From Malaya genurostris (taxonomy: Eukaryota > Arthropoda > Insecta > Diptera > Culicidae), in contig NC_080570.1 of the NCBI RefSeq assembly GCF_030247185.1, positions 153,463,641 to 153,527,640 on the forward strand: a DNA stretch of 64,000 nt, read 5' to 3'. Below, one piece after another: positions 1 through 9,949 of the stretch. Positions within the stretch are counted from its first letter, which is position 1. Each line of letters opens with the position of its first letter. Position numbers and translations under genes: made by a program. The notes under the pieces were generated by a model, which made no database searches, was not told the origin of the DNA, and worked only from the letters and a program-made list of their open reading frames with translations.

Positions 1-1437
1 TATTATTCAGAATAATTATTAGGTAATATACTTCTTTTTTGATTGGTTTTACCTATGGCAGGGAGGTAGTTTGTGGGTGTTCGCGTGAGAATTGAATTAT
101 TGTTTAGATTATGTGTCAGATGGGTTAACAACTAAGGATAAAAGATATATATTGAGCCATCCTATCAAACAGTAATTAGGGTTCAAACGAGGATGGGTTC
201 GATTAAAAACAAAAACGATTACTTTCCTCGATCTATGTAAGACAGAATTATTCTAACTTTGATGTTTGGGAACAATTTAATGAGTTAATCAAAAAAATCA
301 TAATAAATCTGGTCCACTGAACGGTGAAGTATTGTTACTTTTCGGGGAGCTCAGCATTGGAGCTAAGTTAAGAAACATGCAATCGATATTTTCTCAGCAT
401 CTTTCAACAAACACATATTTAATCAGTTTTAGGAAGAATATTACTCCATGGACAAAAATCTGATTGAAGTTTTGAATAGTTGGTGCCACCATTGCCTAAT
501 CACGTTTAGCTGACTCACGTAGATGCTTATTTCCTGTATATCAATTTACCAATCAAACTAAGCGTATAATCTTCACGGCCCATTCACAAAACACTATAAT
601 TAAAAAGCAAATCAACTGGAACTTTCTTAAAATTTCACAAACTACCGACTTATTTTAACAAACTACTTAAACAACTTCTGGAATGTACGGAACCCCTGGA
701 TGGTTTGTTCGATGAATGTTTGTTTACGTTAACTCTTGCCGATTCATGTTTTTTTGACAGACGGACCTGTTTCCAACAAAAATGAACACAGAATGAATCT
801 CCAGCTGCCAAAGTGCCAAGCAAAGAACCCCAAAGGTTAGAGAATTTTTCTCACCGTCTCTCTCTCAAATTTTGAGCCGATGTTTATTCGGCACGCAGCC
901 AAATTATAATCATATAAGAATAGTCACAGACAACGGATATCCAAAGTCGTGTCCATGTTTTCAAATACATTGTGAAAAATTTCGATAATAGCTTGAATTT
1001 TGGATGATCCGTCTAGCGAACAGAAGGGGTGGATCACCTCTCACATATCAGCTGTTTTTCAAAGAAGGTCGAATCTAACATTGACAGCAAATGGAGAAAA
1101 ACATCTTAGACTTTGGTTTCAACTCCTATTTAGAAATTATCGTATATTCTCAGATTAATTTTTGATTACTCGATGAATTGTTGGTTTGTCTTTAAAAGGC
1201 ATACAAATTACTTTACTTTCCTTCTATATTCACTGAATAAATCAATATGAAAAAAAGTTTCACTGCTTTTCCGATTTGTTTACTTCTATGCTTTGCTGTG
1301 TGAATTATGAAGTTGCGCCCACGCGCATTTTTTTTTGTGAAATTCCGTGACTAAGCAAATCTGCGTGCGATTTTACTGTTTCATTTACTATTTTCAGTAG
1401 TAAAAAGCTCGAAAACGATCTAGAATAACAAAAAAAA
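1..1437. other. No gene seen; AT-rich non-coding DNA
   Basis: I see no coding exon with splice signals, no tRNA and no intact mobile element here. The sequence is AT-rich and unique-looking, with homopolymer runs near 1328 and 1430. It may be intergenic or intronic flank. Confidence 0.5.
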
Positions 1438-1702
1438 AAATTCGGTTGATTTTTTCAGAAGGCCGTAAGAGCAAGTGACAGTTTATCTTTGTTTACTTTC
1501 TCTTCTATCAATTACCAAGAGGTTTCCACGTTTATCACTCAACTCTTTGCATAAAATGATACCCGAAACTTTCGACTTTCAAGCAGAATTGTGAAACTCA
1601 AGAAAATTCTTTTAATCACATCACAATAATCGAAAGAGAGAGTGATTAAAGAGAAATTGTCACTTGCTTATACGCCCTTTTGAAAAATTAACCGAGAATT
1701 CA
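1438..1702. mobile_element. MITE-like element with ~45-bp imperfect terminal inverted repeats
   Basis: The left end (TTCGGTTGATTTTTTCAGAA, then a GCAAGTGACA motif) reappears inverted at the right end as ...TGTCACTTGC...GAAAAATTAACCGAGAATT. The ~265-bp body between the ends has no coding capacity. A motif inside the left part (CTTTGTTTACTTTCTCTT) occurs again at about 1847-1864, so the family is present more than once locally. Exact ends and target-site duplication are not clear. It is called as a decayed non-autonomous DNA transposon. Confidence 0.5.
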
Positions 1703-2112
1703 ATCAATTTACGAATTACGTTCTTCTGAATTGTGTCATATATGGATTTACATTACCTGTAAATTTCACAATTTTTTTGCTGTGTATTGAACATCAAATC
1801 TGTACAAAATGTTCATTTCGACCTAAGTAACAATGAGAGATTCTCTTTGTTTACTTTCTCTTTCGATTATTGCGACGATGACGATGTCCAGCCAGCGACT
1901 GGCACCATTAAAGAGGTGACAAGCTATTATAAATACACTCTCCTACTCAATGCTTGATCGGAGAAATAGGTATAAAGCGAGAGGACTAGTGTTTGATGGA
2001 CAGAGAAGATGTTTGGATATAAGGTATCGGTCGGGTGACGGCCAGGATGTAGACCATGTTCGATGTACGTTGCTACTATATCTGTTTCGAGTTTTAGAGT
2101 GGCTAAAACAAG

Positions 2113-2184
2113 ATCGGAGTGGCGAAATGGTAGCGCGTATGCACGGAATGCATAAGAACGCAGGTTCGAGTCCTGTCTCTGAGC
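2113..2184 (+). tRNA. tRNA-like gene or pseudogene, apparent anticodon GGA (Ser), atypical
   Basis: 72 nt that fit standard tRNA numbering. The acceptor is ATCGGAG/CTCTGAG (6 of 7 pairs, one wobble). The D-stem is GCG/CGC with the loop G18-G19. The anticodon stem TATGC/GCATA is perfect around the loop ACGGAAT. A 5-nt variable loop is followed by a perfect T arm with TTCGAGT. Box A (TGGCGAAATGG) and box B (GGTTCGAGTCC) match the Pol III consensus. Oddities: position 33 is C instead of T, the first acceptor pair is A-G, and serine tRNAs normally have a long variable arm, which is absent. It may therefore be a tRNA pseudogene or the head of a SINE, but no SINE tail is seen. Confidence 0.5.
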
Positions 2185-2189
2185 GTATC

Positions 2190-2194
2190 TTTTT
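2190..2194 (+). terminator. Pol III T-run terminator of the tRNA-like unit
   Basis: Five T residues lie 5 nt after the discriminator base of the tRNA-like unit, the usual distance for RNA polymerase III termination. This supports an originally transcribed unit. Confidence 0.4.
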
Positions 2195-2540
2195 CCAAAA
2201 ATTCATCTTTTCTATTAGTTTTTCTTTCACTTGGCTTCTCCAATATATATTTCCGCCCTTTTCGTGTAATATTACAACCTTTAGAACGACACCGCGATTG
2301 TTGTGATTTTATATCGTAATCGCTGCACATCAGAAATGTAATTTCCTATCAGAACCGTCTAAATATTAAGTCAAGCTGATGTAATCTTATCAATACGTTG
2401 TTTCGATGTAGTGACGTGTGATTCATTTACAATATTTCTCGCAAACAGAACATTATTGCATTTGCATCACATCGATTGATAATCACATTGAGATTGTTCT
2501 ATTTCTTTTTTACGTACCAAATGTGTTTCGATTTTGTATA

Positions 2541-3395
2541 CCTTATGATAAAAAAAGAACCGGAATTTTATTAAAAAACGCAAAATTTTAATTTTTAATA
2601 CATTTCTTTATTATCGCCTTCAAAGTACTCTCCTCCTGCGGCAATACATGCATGCCAACACTTGATCCAATTTTCCGTACAAGTTTTATAGGCCGCCGAA
2701 GGTATGGCCTTTAGTTCACGCAGCGAATTCTCTTTTGTGGTCTCTATGGTCTCAAAACGCGTTCCCCGCAATGGCAATTTGAGTCTGGCAAAAAATCATC
2801 TCTTTGGCCACATCAACACGACGCTGTTTTTGAATGAAATTCAGTTTTTTTTGGCACCAGCCGAGAAGCGACGCGTTTCGACCCAAAACATCAGTTAAAA
2901 TGTGTTCGGCTGATCCATAAGAGATGCCCAACAGCACAGCAATCTCTCTAATCGGTACAGAACGATTTTGCAACACGATTTGCGTCGCCGATTCAATGTT
3001 TTCTTCAGTAACAGATGTTGTTGGGCGGCCAGGGATCTCATCATGATCCAAGCTTTTAGCGTTTATACCACTCGTATGCCTGTGTTTTTCCTAGACACGA
3101 TTCACCAAAGGCCTTTTCTAACATTTTCAACGTTTCGGAACACTTAAATCCATTTGCAACACAAAATTTGATGCACGCACGTTGTTCTATATTTTCATCC
3201 ATCATAAAAATCGCCACACGAAATTTTTTCAACATCTTTGTATAGACACCAAACAAAAACTAATCGTACGATATGCGTCAAAATTTGACAGAATGTGTAT
3301 AAAAGTGTTGCCAATGTTGAGAGAATAAAAGTTTACCGATTGGACGAGCGCGGAAATTTTAAAATGAAAATTCCTGTTCTTTTTTTATCATAAGG
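2541..3395 (-). mobile_element. Internally deleted mariner element (HTH-type transposase, catalytic core missing)
   Basis: 855 bp bounded by inverted termini starting CCTTATGATAAAAAAAGAAC (left) and its near-perfect complement at the right end. On the - strand, 3256-2760 encodes a mariner N-terminus: a first helix-turn-helix segment containing EQRACIKFC, KCSETLKML and KTQAYEWYK, then GRPTTSVTEENIE and REIAVLLGISYGSAEHIL. At 2777-2595 the usual C-terminal tail (FETIE, ENSLRELKAIP, GGEYFEGDN) follows. The DD34D catalytic region between them is deleted, and the two parts are in different frames. The element is therefore a dead, non-autonomous derivative of a ~1.3-kb mariner. Confidence 0.8.
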
Positions 3396-5039
3396 AATAT
3401 TATTTGTATTATGAAGAATAAAACACTATTTGTCCAATCTTCGATATTCCCGGCACCCTGAAAAAGTCTGCTAAATTTTGTTTGAAATCAGACAATGTTT
3501 GGAACGATTTGCCCCTAGATATGTATCGATATTCACTTCATTTGTCGGTAATAAGGATGTTTTTGACGTAGAACTACGTATTTCTTTACTATGCTTCTCT
3601 GGGAGCATTTTCAAAATTTCACAACACAAAAGTGTAACGAAAATACTCCAGGTTTTATTTAATAATTTTCTCCCATTTGAGCTTTTTCTCTCATTCTTTC
3701 ACGAAACGGATGAAAAAAGGTGTAAGATTGTTATTAATATCACGATTATTACATAAAAATCAACCGAATTTATGAATAGACCATGTTGGACGTTTAATAG
3801 CTTCAGTCTATGATAATCCATGAATGGACAAAACATCGAGTGCGCAGGCTGTCATGTACGTCAAGACAGTGGAACAACATCCGGCATTATTCAAGTGGTG
3901 CTTCAGTCAAATGTTATCCAAAGAACTGTTAAGATTACTTTCTTTGAAAATCAAAGCAATTTTGTTCGTGGAAATAATTGTCAACCGTGTTGAAAGTTGA
4001 AGAAATGGTAACATTCGGTTCTTTTCAGAATCCAAAGCATTTGAAGAAGAACTAATGAGAGTATACTTGAAATGGATGATTTATTAGTAGAACAATGTGC
4101 ATTTTTAAAGTGATCTGCCCAGAGCTGGCAATACTCAGTACTCCATCATCACCGAGTCCAGCTCACCTGCAAATCGATTTCAAAAGCATCGCCGAACGAG
4201 TTGAGTAACTGGGTAACCATTTGTGTAGAGAAAACATCGTCTCAACATCGTAGTGTCAAGCAATCAGCAGATGAGCGCTGAGTGCACATCAAATATTAGA
4301 ACCCACTGAGAGACGATTTGTGAGTTGTGATTTCATGTGTTTGTACACCAGCAAGAACAATAACCAAAAATCTGGGTTGTGTTGGGAGCTCTGTGGTTTA
4401 AGCATACACTCACCGGTGTAGCTCGGTACGGTGATGCCAAACTCAGTATGTACTCACTTTTTAAAACTAGGAATGAGAGTTAAATGCTATGAAATCAAAA
4501 CTGAGAACTATCAATACCATCATAATTTGATGTCAGCGGTGCTCTGTATAGGTGAGTGTGCTTGTTTAGATCAGCGATGATTTTCATCTTTACCGTCATT
4601 TTACGGATCGTAAACCGTAACCATCGTAAACCATGAGGTGAGCTGATGAATAGAAAAAAACGAATCTTATGAGCGAGATTTTGCCACCCTTGGATCTGCC
4701 CCTTGTCGACAGCAATCCTGTGTCAATGTCTCTAATATTACCTACAACAAGTTTTTTTTGTCGTTTCCGAGAATATGAAAATTATTCAGATTGAAAGATC
4801 GATAATTTCTGAACATCTTAAACCCTGCAATATGTTTTTAACCGGGCTATAGTAAGGAATTTACACGACATATTCAGTATATCAATATAATATGACATGC
4901 TAATTTTCCTCTACACGTAACTCAAACTGAGTATTTCAAATTCAATATTAATTATCAGAGCTACTGTGTTCTGAGTCAGAGTGTAACTCTACTAACTGTC
5001 AAATCGTTGCCGGAGTCGAGATTAAAATTGTAAACAGGG
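3396..5039. other. No gene seen
   Basis: AT-rich sequence without supportable exons. Short open frames are present, but none has family features or splice context. 4860-4960 carries a CTCAAACTGAG-type motif seen again in the MITE at 25.9 kb. Confidence 0.4.
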
Positions 5040-5305
5040 ATGTCAGGTTCACAGATTTTGAGTTTTGTGCACAGATTTGAAAACTGACACAGATTTTCAC
5101 AGATTCTTGAATAAATCACAGATTTTGGAAATGGAGTACAGTTTACCACCAAAAAGTACAGAAAACGGAAAACGGAAAAATCACAGATTTTGGAAATGGA
5201 GTACAGTTTACCACCAAAAAGTACAGAAAACGGAAAACGGTCACAGATTTTCACAGACAGGTTTTGGGTTTCAACACAGATTTTTGAAAAAATGACCTGG
5301 CATCT
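5040..5305. repeat. Short tandem repeat with a 65-bp direct duplication
   Basis: The segment is built from CACAGATTTT-type words. A 65-bp unit beginning AAATCACAGATTTTGG at 5113 is repeated exactly in order from 5178 to about 5242. The outer context (GGGATGTCAGGTTC...GACCTGGCATCTCTG) is inverted at its ends. A related style of sequence recurs near 24.87-25.45 kb (CTGGCAACGTTGG, AAGTCTGTA words). Confidence 0.6.
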
Positions 5306-5428
5306 CTGATTGTAAACACAAGAACACGGAAATTCGATTTTATTTATTGTAATCGTTGATTTGTTGCTTGCATTCTTATTCTTCACTAAGCTTTGTGGGT
5401 CTGAATCTTATGTTCTGGAATCTTTATC

Positions 5429-5458
5429 ATGATTGAAGAAGCAACATTAAGGATCCAT
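5429..5458 (+). CDS. Zinc-finger gene exon 1 (start codon)
   Basis: Ten codons (MIEEATLRIH) ending at a strong donor CAT|GTAAGTGAG. Phase 0 junction to exon 2. Chosen because donor and acceptor restore one frame across the intron; translation could also begin at the in-frame ATG at 5526. Confidence 0.65.
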
Positions 5459-6449
5459 GTAAGTGAGAAACATTAAATAGTTTTACACGTTTCACTATTC
5501 TACTAGTACTTATTTTTAGGAAAAGATGCTAGACAACCAAACACTGGATCAAACACAACAGGACGAAATTTCTCCCGGCAATCAGAAGACGGAATCTGGC
5601 ATCTCAACCGATGATCATTCTCGCCCGCACGCTTGTGATATATGTGGCAAACGATTTCTCAACAAAGGACATCTTTACGATCACATGCGGGCGCATCGCG
5701 CCGAACGACTTTTCAGTTGTGGTATCTGCGGAAAAGCATTTTCCCGAAAAACCGGAATACGGCAACATCAGTACACCCACTCCAGCGAACGACCGTACAA
5801 ATGCACCACCTGTGGCAAAGATTTTGTTTTCAATAGCTCGTTAACTACCCATATGTCCCTTCATACGGGTGACTATCGACATAACTGTGAGGTGTGTGGC
5901 AAAGGATTCAACAGAATGTCAACGTTGAAGAAGCATGAGCGTGTTCACAGCGGCGAGATGCCGTCTAGGTAGGACTATTTGATCGTATATATCTCTATCG
6001 AACATAATCGAATTTACAAATTATTTCGCAGTAAGAAACCAAAGACGCCGAACAGTTTGCATGTGATTTCTTCCGCCAAACTTGTAGAGTTCGCACGGCC
6101 ACACGAGTGTGAAATATGTGGCAAACGATTTTCCAATAAACATACCCTTAGCAAACACATCCAAACACATTGCGGCGAACGGCTGTTCAGTTGCGATGTC
6201 TGTGGAAAGGCATTTTACAATACTTGCAACCTGGACCGGCATCGGGTCGTGCATACCGGCGAGCGACCGTACGAATGCCAGTTGTGTGATAAAACGTTCA
6301 GCTTTAAAGGTAACCTCGCCGCTCATATGACCATTCATTCGGGTATCTATCGGCACCGGTGTAAAACGTGTGACAAAGGATTTCACAACACCAGCAATCT
6401 AAAGAAACACACGTGCAGTGGTAAATCAGGCCCGTCAATATTGAGGTAA
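5429..6449 (+). CDS. C2H2 zinc-finger protein, three exons, eight finger modules
   Basis: Exons 5429-5458, 5520-5968 and 6032-6449 splice through GTAAGT...TTTTTAG (61 bp) and GTAGGA...TTCGCAG (63 bp) into a frame of 298 codons. It is probably a nuclear DNA-binding transcription factor; target unknown. Fingers 1-4 are in exon 2 (CDICGKRF, CGICGKAF, CTTCGKDF, CEVCGKGF) and fingers 5-8 in exon 3 (CEICGKRF, CDVCGKAF, CQLCDKTF, CKTCDKGF). Spacing is C-x2-C-x12-H-x3-H, with an HTGERPY linker before finger 7. Finger 8 lacks its second histidine (KKHTCSGKSG), so it is probably degenerate. Start: the ATG at 5429 opens exon 1, in frame with a second ATG at 5526. The tail is open to an alternative: AG|GTAAGC at 6446 could splice to 6524, ending SGQTFS. 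I cannot name an orthologue; the family is very large in insects. Confidence 0.85.
5520..5968 (+). CDS. Zinc-finger gene exon 2 (fingers 1-4)
   Basis: Acceptor TATTTTTAG|GAAAAG at 5519/5520. Four complete C2H2 fingers. Read without splicing, the frame hits TAG at 5970-5972, directly after the donor AG|GTAGGA. The next exon restores serine codon AGT. Confidence 0.85.
6032..6449 (+). CDS. Zinc-finger gene exon 3 (fingers 5-8) and stop
   Basis: Acceptor TTTCGCAG|TAAG. Its finger order matches exon 2 finger for finger, indicating exon duplication. The stop TAA at 6447-6449 overlaps a consensus donor (GAG|GTAAGC at 6446), so a short further exon from 6524 cannot be excluded. Confidence 0.8.
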
Positions 6450-6689
6450 GCTTGACAAAAAAGTTCTGCCTGACAGGAGATTTGTTGATGTGGTCAATTT
6501 GAAAATTTGAATGTCCTCAATAGTGGACAGACGTTCTCTTAGACGGATTTCGATTTCCTACCGTCACGTTAGACTGACCAGTCTTGAACTGTTACAATCA
6601 TGAAAGTTATTAATAATATATTTTCTAACCGATATCAGTGCTAATCAAGAAATATATGGCCTTCATTGATTCAAACTAAGTTGATGCCT

Positions 6690-6695
6690 AATAAA
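6690..6695 (+). terminator. AATAAA poly(A) signal candidate
   Basis: AATAAA lies about 240 bp after the zinc-finger stop codon and is the first canonical hexamer downstream on the + strand that I noticed. Confidence 0.35.
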
Positions 6696-6699
6696 TTGA

Positions 6700-7480
6700 A
6701 TTTGAAGACATGGTGATTGAAATCGTCGGAACAAGCTGTTCGATCAAATGAAAAAATAGTAGAATGATCGTAAAAATCCATAGAAAATCATGAGATGCTG
6801 TTATATCGACCTGGAAGATGTTGACTTACTTTACGGCTGGACAACGCCTCATCAGGCTCTTCCAGAGATATTGTCTACCGTGTGATTAGGACGGAAAAAA
6901 GGATTGCAATTCGCTCTAAACAAGCGTTGAGATCATCGAATCATGTTTGTTATTATGTGTCTTTATTTATTCTTCAAATATACTGGTAAAAAAAAATATA
7001 AAAGAATTTGTTTTTGTTCCACATTGAAATGTAATCAACGACCGTGAAAATGTTACAAATCAGTCCTTTTAAGAGCGATAAATGTTTACAAAAGGACTAT
7101 TAAAACTACTCTTCTGTTGGAATATGCAAATCGGATGTGAAAATAAACATTTCAGTGGTCTGCCAGAAATGAGTTCCGCGTTGCATTATGATAGTTTCAT
7201 TCGTTGAAATAGGCATCTACGAAATAAAATAATAAACATCAAAATTTAGTATGTTGCTATTTCGCGAGGCAACCCCTTCACAAAAATTGCTTTAGTATTG
7301 AATCGATTCGCACAGGAAGCATCTCTACAGCGGGTCATTCACAGTGCGAGTTTCGCTTCAAACAACAAACGATTGCGTCATCCCACTGCTGGTCGTTTAC
7401 AAAGGAGCAAAATGCTTCGAAAAGTTAGCAACGGCCGAGAAAATTCCACCAATCAGCCCTTTTAAGGGTTATAAATGTTC
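6700..7480. repeat. Dispersed repeat family with CCCTTTTAAGGG motif
   Basis: No gene seen. 7010-7470 contains CAATCAGCCCTTTTAAGGG followed by TATAAATGTTCACA. A similar layout (GCGATTGC, TCTGGTCGTTTGCA, ATAAAATCAGCTGTTCTAA, TGGCTCTAAATG) occurs at 60.95-61.3 kb. It is an unclassified repeat. Confidence 0.4.
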
Positions 7481-9785
7481 ACAGATACTATAAGCTAACT
7501 CTGGAGAGTTTTTTTCAATCTAAATTTATCGGGTCAATCAAAAGTTATAGTCGAGAACGTAAATTTTTTCTTCGAATGCAGAATTATTTCAAGTTTTGAA
7601 CATTTTTGTTTGAAGACATCCAAAAAGACAGTTTTGTCATTCAGTTTCTAATACTATTAGCTGAAACTCTGGAGAGTTTTTTTTAATCTAATTTATCGGC
7701 TCGATCAAAAGTTATAGTCGAAAACGTAAATTTTTTTTCGAATGTAAAATAATTTAAAAAATTTGAAAATTTTTGTATGAAGACATCAATAAAGACAGTT
7801 TTGTCACTAAAGTCATTCAGTTTCTAGTACTATTAGCTAACTCTGGAGAGTTTTTTATCTAAATTTATTGGGTCGATCAGAAGTTATAGTCGAAAACGTT
7901 TTTTTTTCTCAAATATAAGATATTTTTAAATTTTGAAAATTTTTGTATGAAAACATCCAAAAAGACAGTTTTGTCACAACAATCATTCAGTTCCGAATAC
8001 TATTAGCTAACTCTGGAGAGTTTTTTTATCTAAATTAATAGGGTCGGGTATCAAAAGTTATACACCCCTATTCAGTATGTCGATCGATTCGAAATATTCC
8101 AATCGAATGTGTAAATTTTCATTCTGCATTCCGTTCGAGTTGGGTATGAACTCGAATATCATTCGTTCGAGTTGTTCAATTTTCGAACATTATTCGATCG
8201 CCTTGCGTACGTATTATTTCTGTTCGGTTCAGAATTGTTGTAATTTGTTTACACAAGTGTGACGGTTTCGTTGACTAAGAAATGAATGATATAAAACGAA
8301 CGTGTAAGTAGTTTTGACAGCTTCGACAGTTCGAAATTTCAAGTGTTCCCGAACGAGAGTCGATTGGCACATTGTCGCAAAGATGATTTACCGGTAGCGA
8401 CACCTGCCAATGAAAAATTAAACCAAGAAAAGAGGATTCTTTCGGAAATTTTCATATCGGCAGTAGTGATTTGTAACATTTTTATCGTTTTTCCAGTAGT
8501 ACAAATAGATATCAGCAGATATAGATAGTACACTCGGACTAGAAGAAAATCGATTTCAAAGTGATTACTACTACTTTTTTTAGTGTAAACTATGATTAAA
8601 CATGGAAAATCTTCAGAAATGTGTGAAATTGGGTAAGGTTAGGTTTTTTCGGATCAATATTTTTTTAAACAGAAACTTTTTCTTCAACTTCTACTACGAT
8701 TTTTCAAATGAATTTGCCATAAAAAGTTTTCATAAGAAATCGTTGAAATGGTGGAGTAATTAGAAATTTTCCTACCGATTTGACAGCTCTTGCTGAAAGT
8801 ATCATGTCTAAACTTGCTGAAAGTATCGCCTCTACACTTCAGTTTTACGACAATATGCCAATCGAATCATACAAGTCGAAAGGAATAAAGAATGCAAAAC
8901 TCGAACGAAAGGGTAGATTCGATCGTATCACAAATCCGTCGGATTGCAGAATCGGCGTGATAGTCGAAAACGTAAATTTTATCTTCAAATGCAGAACAAT
9001 TTTAAATTTTGATAATTTTTCTGTAAGAGACACCCAAAAAGGCATTTTTGTCACAGCAATTATTAAGTTTCTATTTTTATTAGGCAGCTCTGGACAGTTT
9101 TTCATCAAAATTTATAGTCGAAAGTGTAGAATAACTTGATAGTTTTGCATGAAGACATTCAAAAACGCAATTCTGTCACTACCCTCATTCAGTTTCTAAT
9201 ACTATAAGCCAGCTCTGAAGAGTTTTTTATCAAATTTTTTCGGGTCGATCAAAAGTTATAGTCGAAAACGTGAATTTTTTTTCTTCGAATGTAGAATAGT
9301 TTAAAATTTTGAAAATTTTTGTATGAAGGCCAAAAAGATATTTTTGTTTCTATGATCATTCAATTCTTAATACTTCTAGCTTATTCTGAAGAAATTTTCA
9401 TCCAACATTATCGGATCGATCAAAAGTTATAGCCGAAAACGTAAACTTTTTTTTTCGAATCTAAAATAATTTTAAATTATGAACTTTTTTAATAAAGACA
9501 TCCAAAATGGCCTTTTGGTCACTATGGTAATTCAGTTTCTAATACTATCAGCTAACTCTGGACAGTTTGAAGAACATTCAAAAACGCAATTCTGTCACTA
9601 TCCTCGTTCAATTTCTAATACTGGCTCTGGAGAGTTTTTCATCAAAAATTTTCGGGTCGGCATTTTGGTCACTATGGTAATTCCTTTTCTAATACTATTA
9701 GCTAACTCTGCACAGTTTTTCATCGAAATTTATAGTCGAAAACGTCAATTTTTTCTACAAATGTGAAATATTTTTTGTATTCTGA
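7480..9785. repeat. Tandem array of diverged ~170-bp units
   Basis: Units are recognised by recurring words: CTAACTCTGGAGAGTTTTT, then CAAAAGTTATAGTCGAAAAC, an AT-rich stretch, and GACATCCAAAAAGACAGTTT. Starts lie near 7495, 7665, 7840, 8005, then 9080, 9205, 9375, 9545, 9610 and 9695. Later units are shorter and more degraded. The array is split by the insertion at 8063-8960. Confidence 0.75.
8063..8960. mobile_element. 898-bp TA-flanked insertion inside the tandem array
   Basis: The array word GTTATAGTCG is split exactly at its TA. The left side reads GTTA-TA then CACCCCTATTCAGTATG; the right side reads ATTCGGCGTGA-like end then TAGTCG. Comparison with intact units gives the empty site. 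The ends are weakly inverted (CACCCCTATTCAG versus CACGCCGATTCTG, about 14 of 21 matches). No transposase is seen, so this is a non-autonomous Tc1/mariner-like or other TA-targeting element. Confidence 0.6.
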
Positions 9786-9826
9786 AAAAATATTTCCCCT
9801 GGTTTTTGTACTCTAAAAATTAAAGA

Positions 9827-9946
9827 TCAATCAAAATTAATATCGGGAACTGTGGGCACTTCGTCTGTCATTTCGGTTCCAGAGATTGAAGTTTTTCTAC
9901 TGGACATGGATTGCAAGACACTTCCCATAGAGTTCAATCCGAGTAT
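9827..9946 (-). CDS. Possible 3'-terminal exon, 39 codons plus stop, unrecognised
   Basis: On the - strand an acceptor-like CCGACAG at 9953-9947 is followed by a frame ending TGA at 9829-9827. It reads ILGLNSMGSVLQSMSSRKTS...VPDINFD. Composition looks protein-like and the surrounding 9.8-11 kb is not obviously repeat-derived. A frame this short is expected by chance, and I recognise no family. Confidence is low. Confidence 0.2.
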   Translation of the reverse strand: MLGLNSMGSVLQSMSSRKTSISGTEMTDEVPTVPDINFD

Positions 9947-9949
9947 CTG

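Noticed and set aside
1943..2330. Three overlapping frames around the tRNA-like unit
   Set aside because: They run through the structured tRNA-like segment; translation of tRNA sequence often gives such frames.
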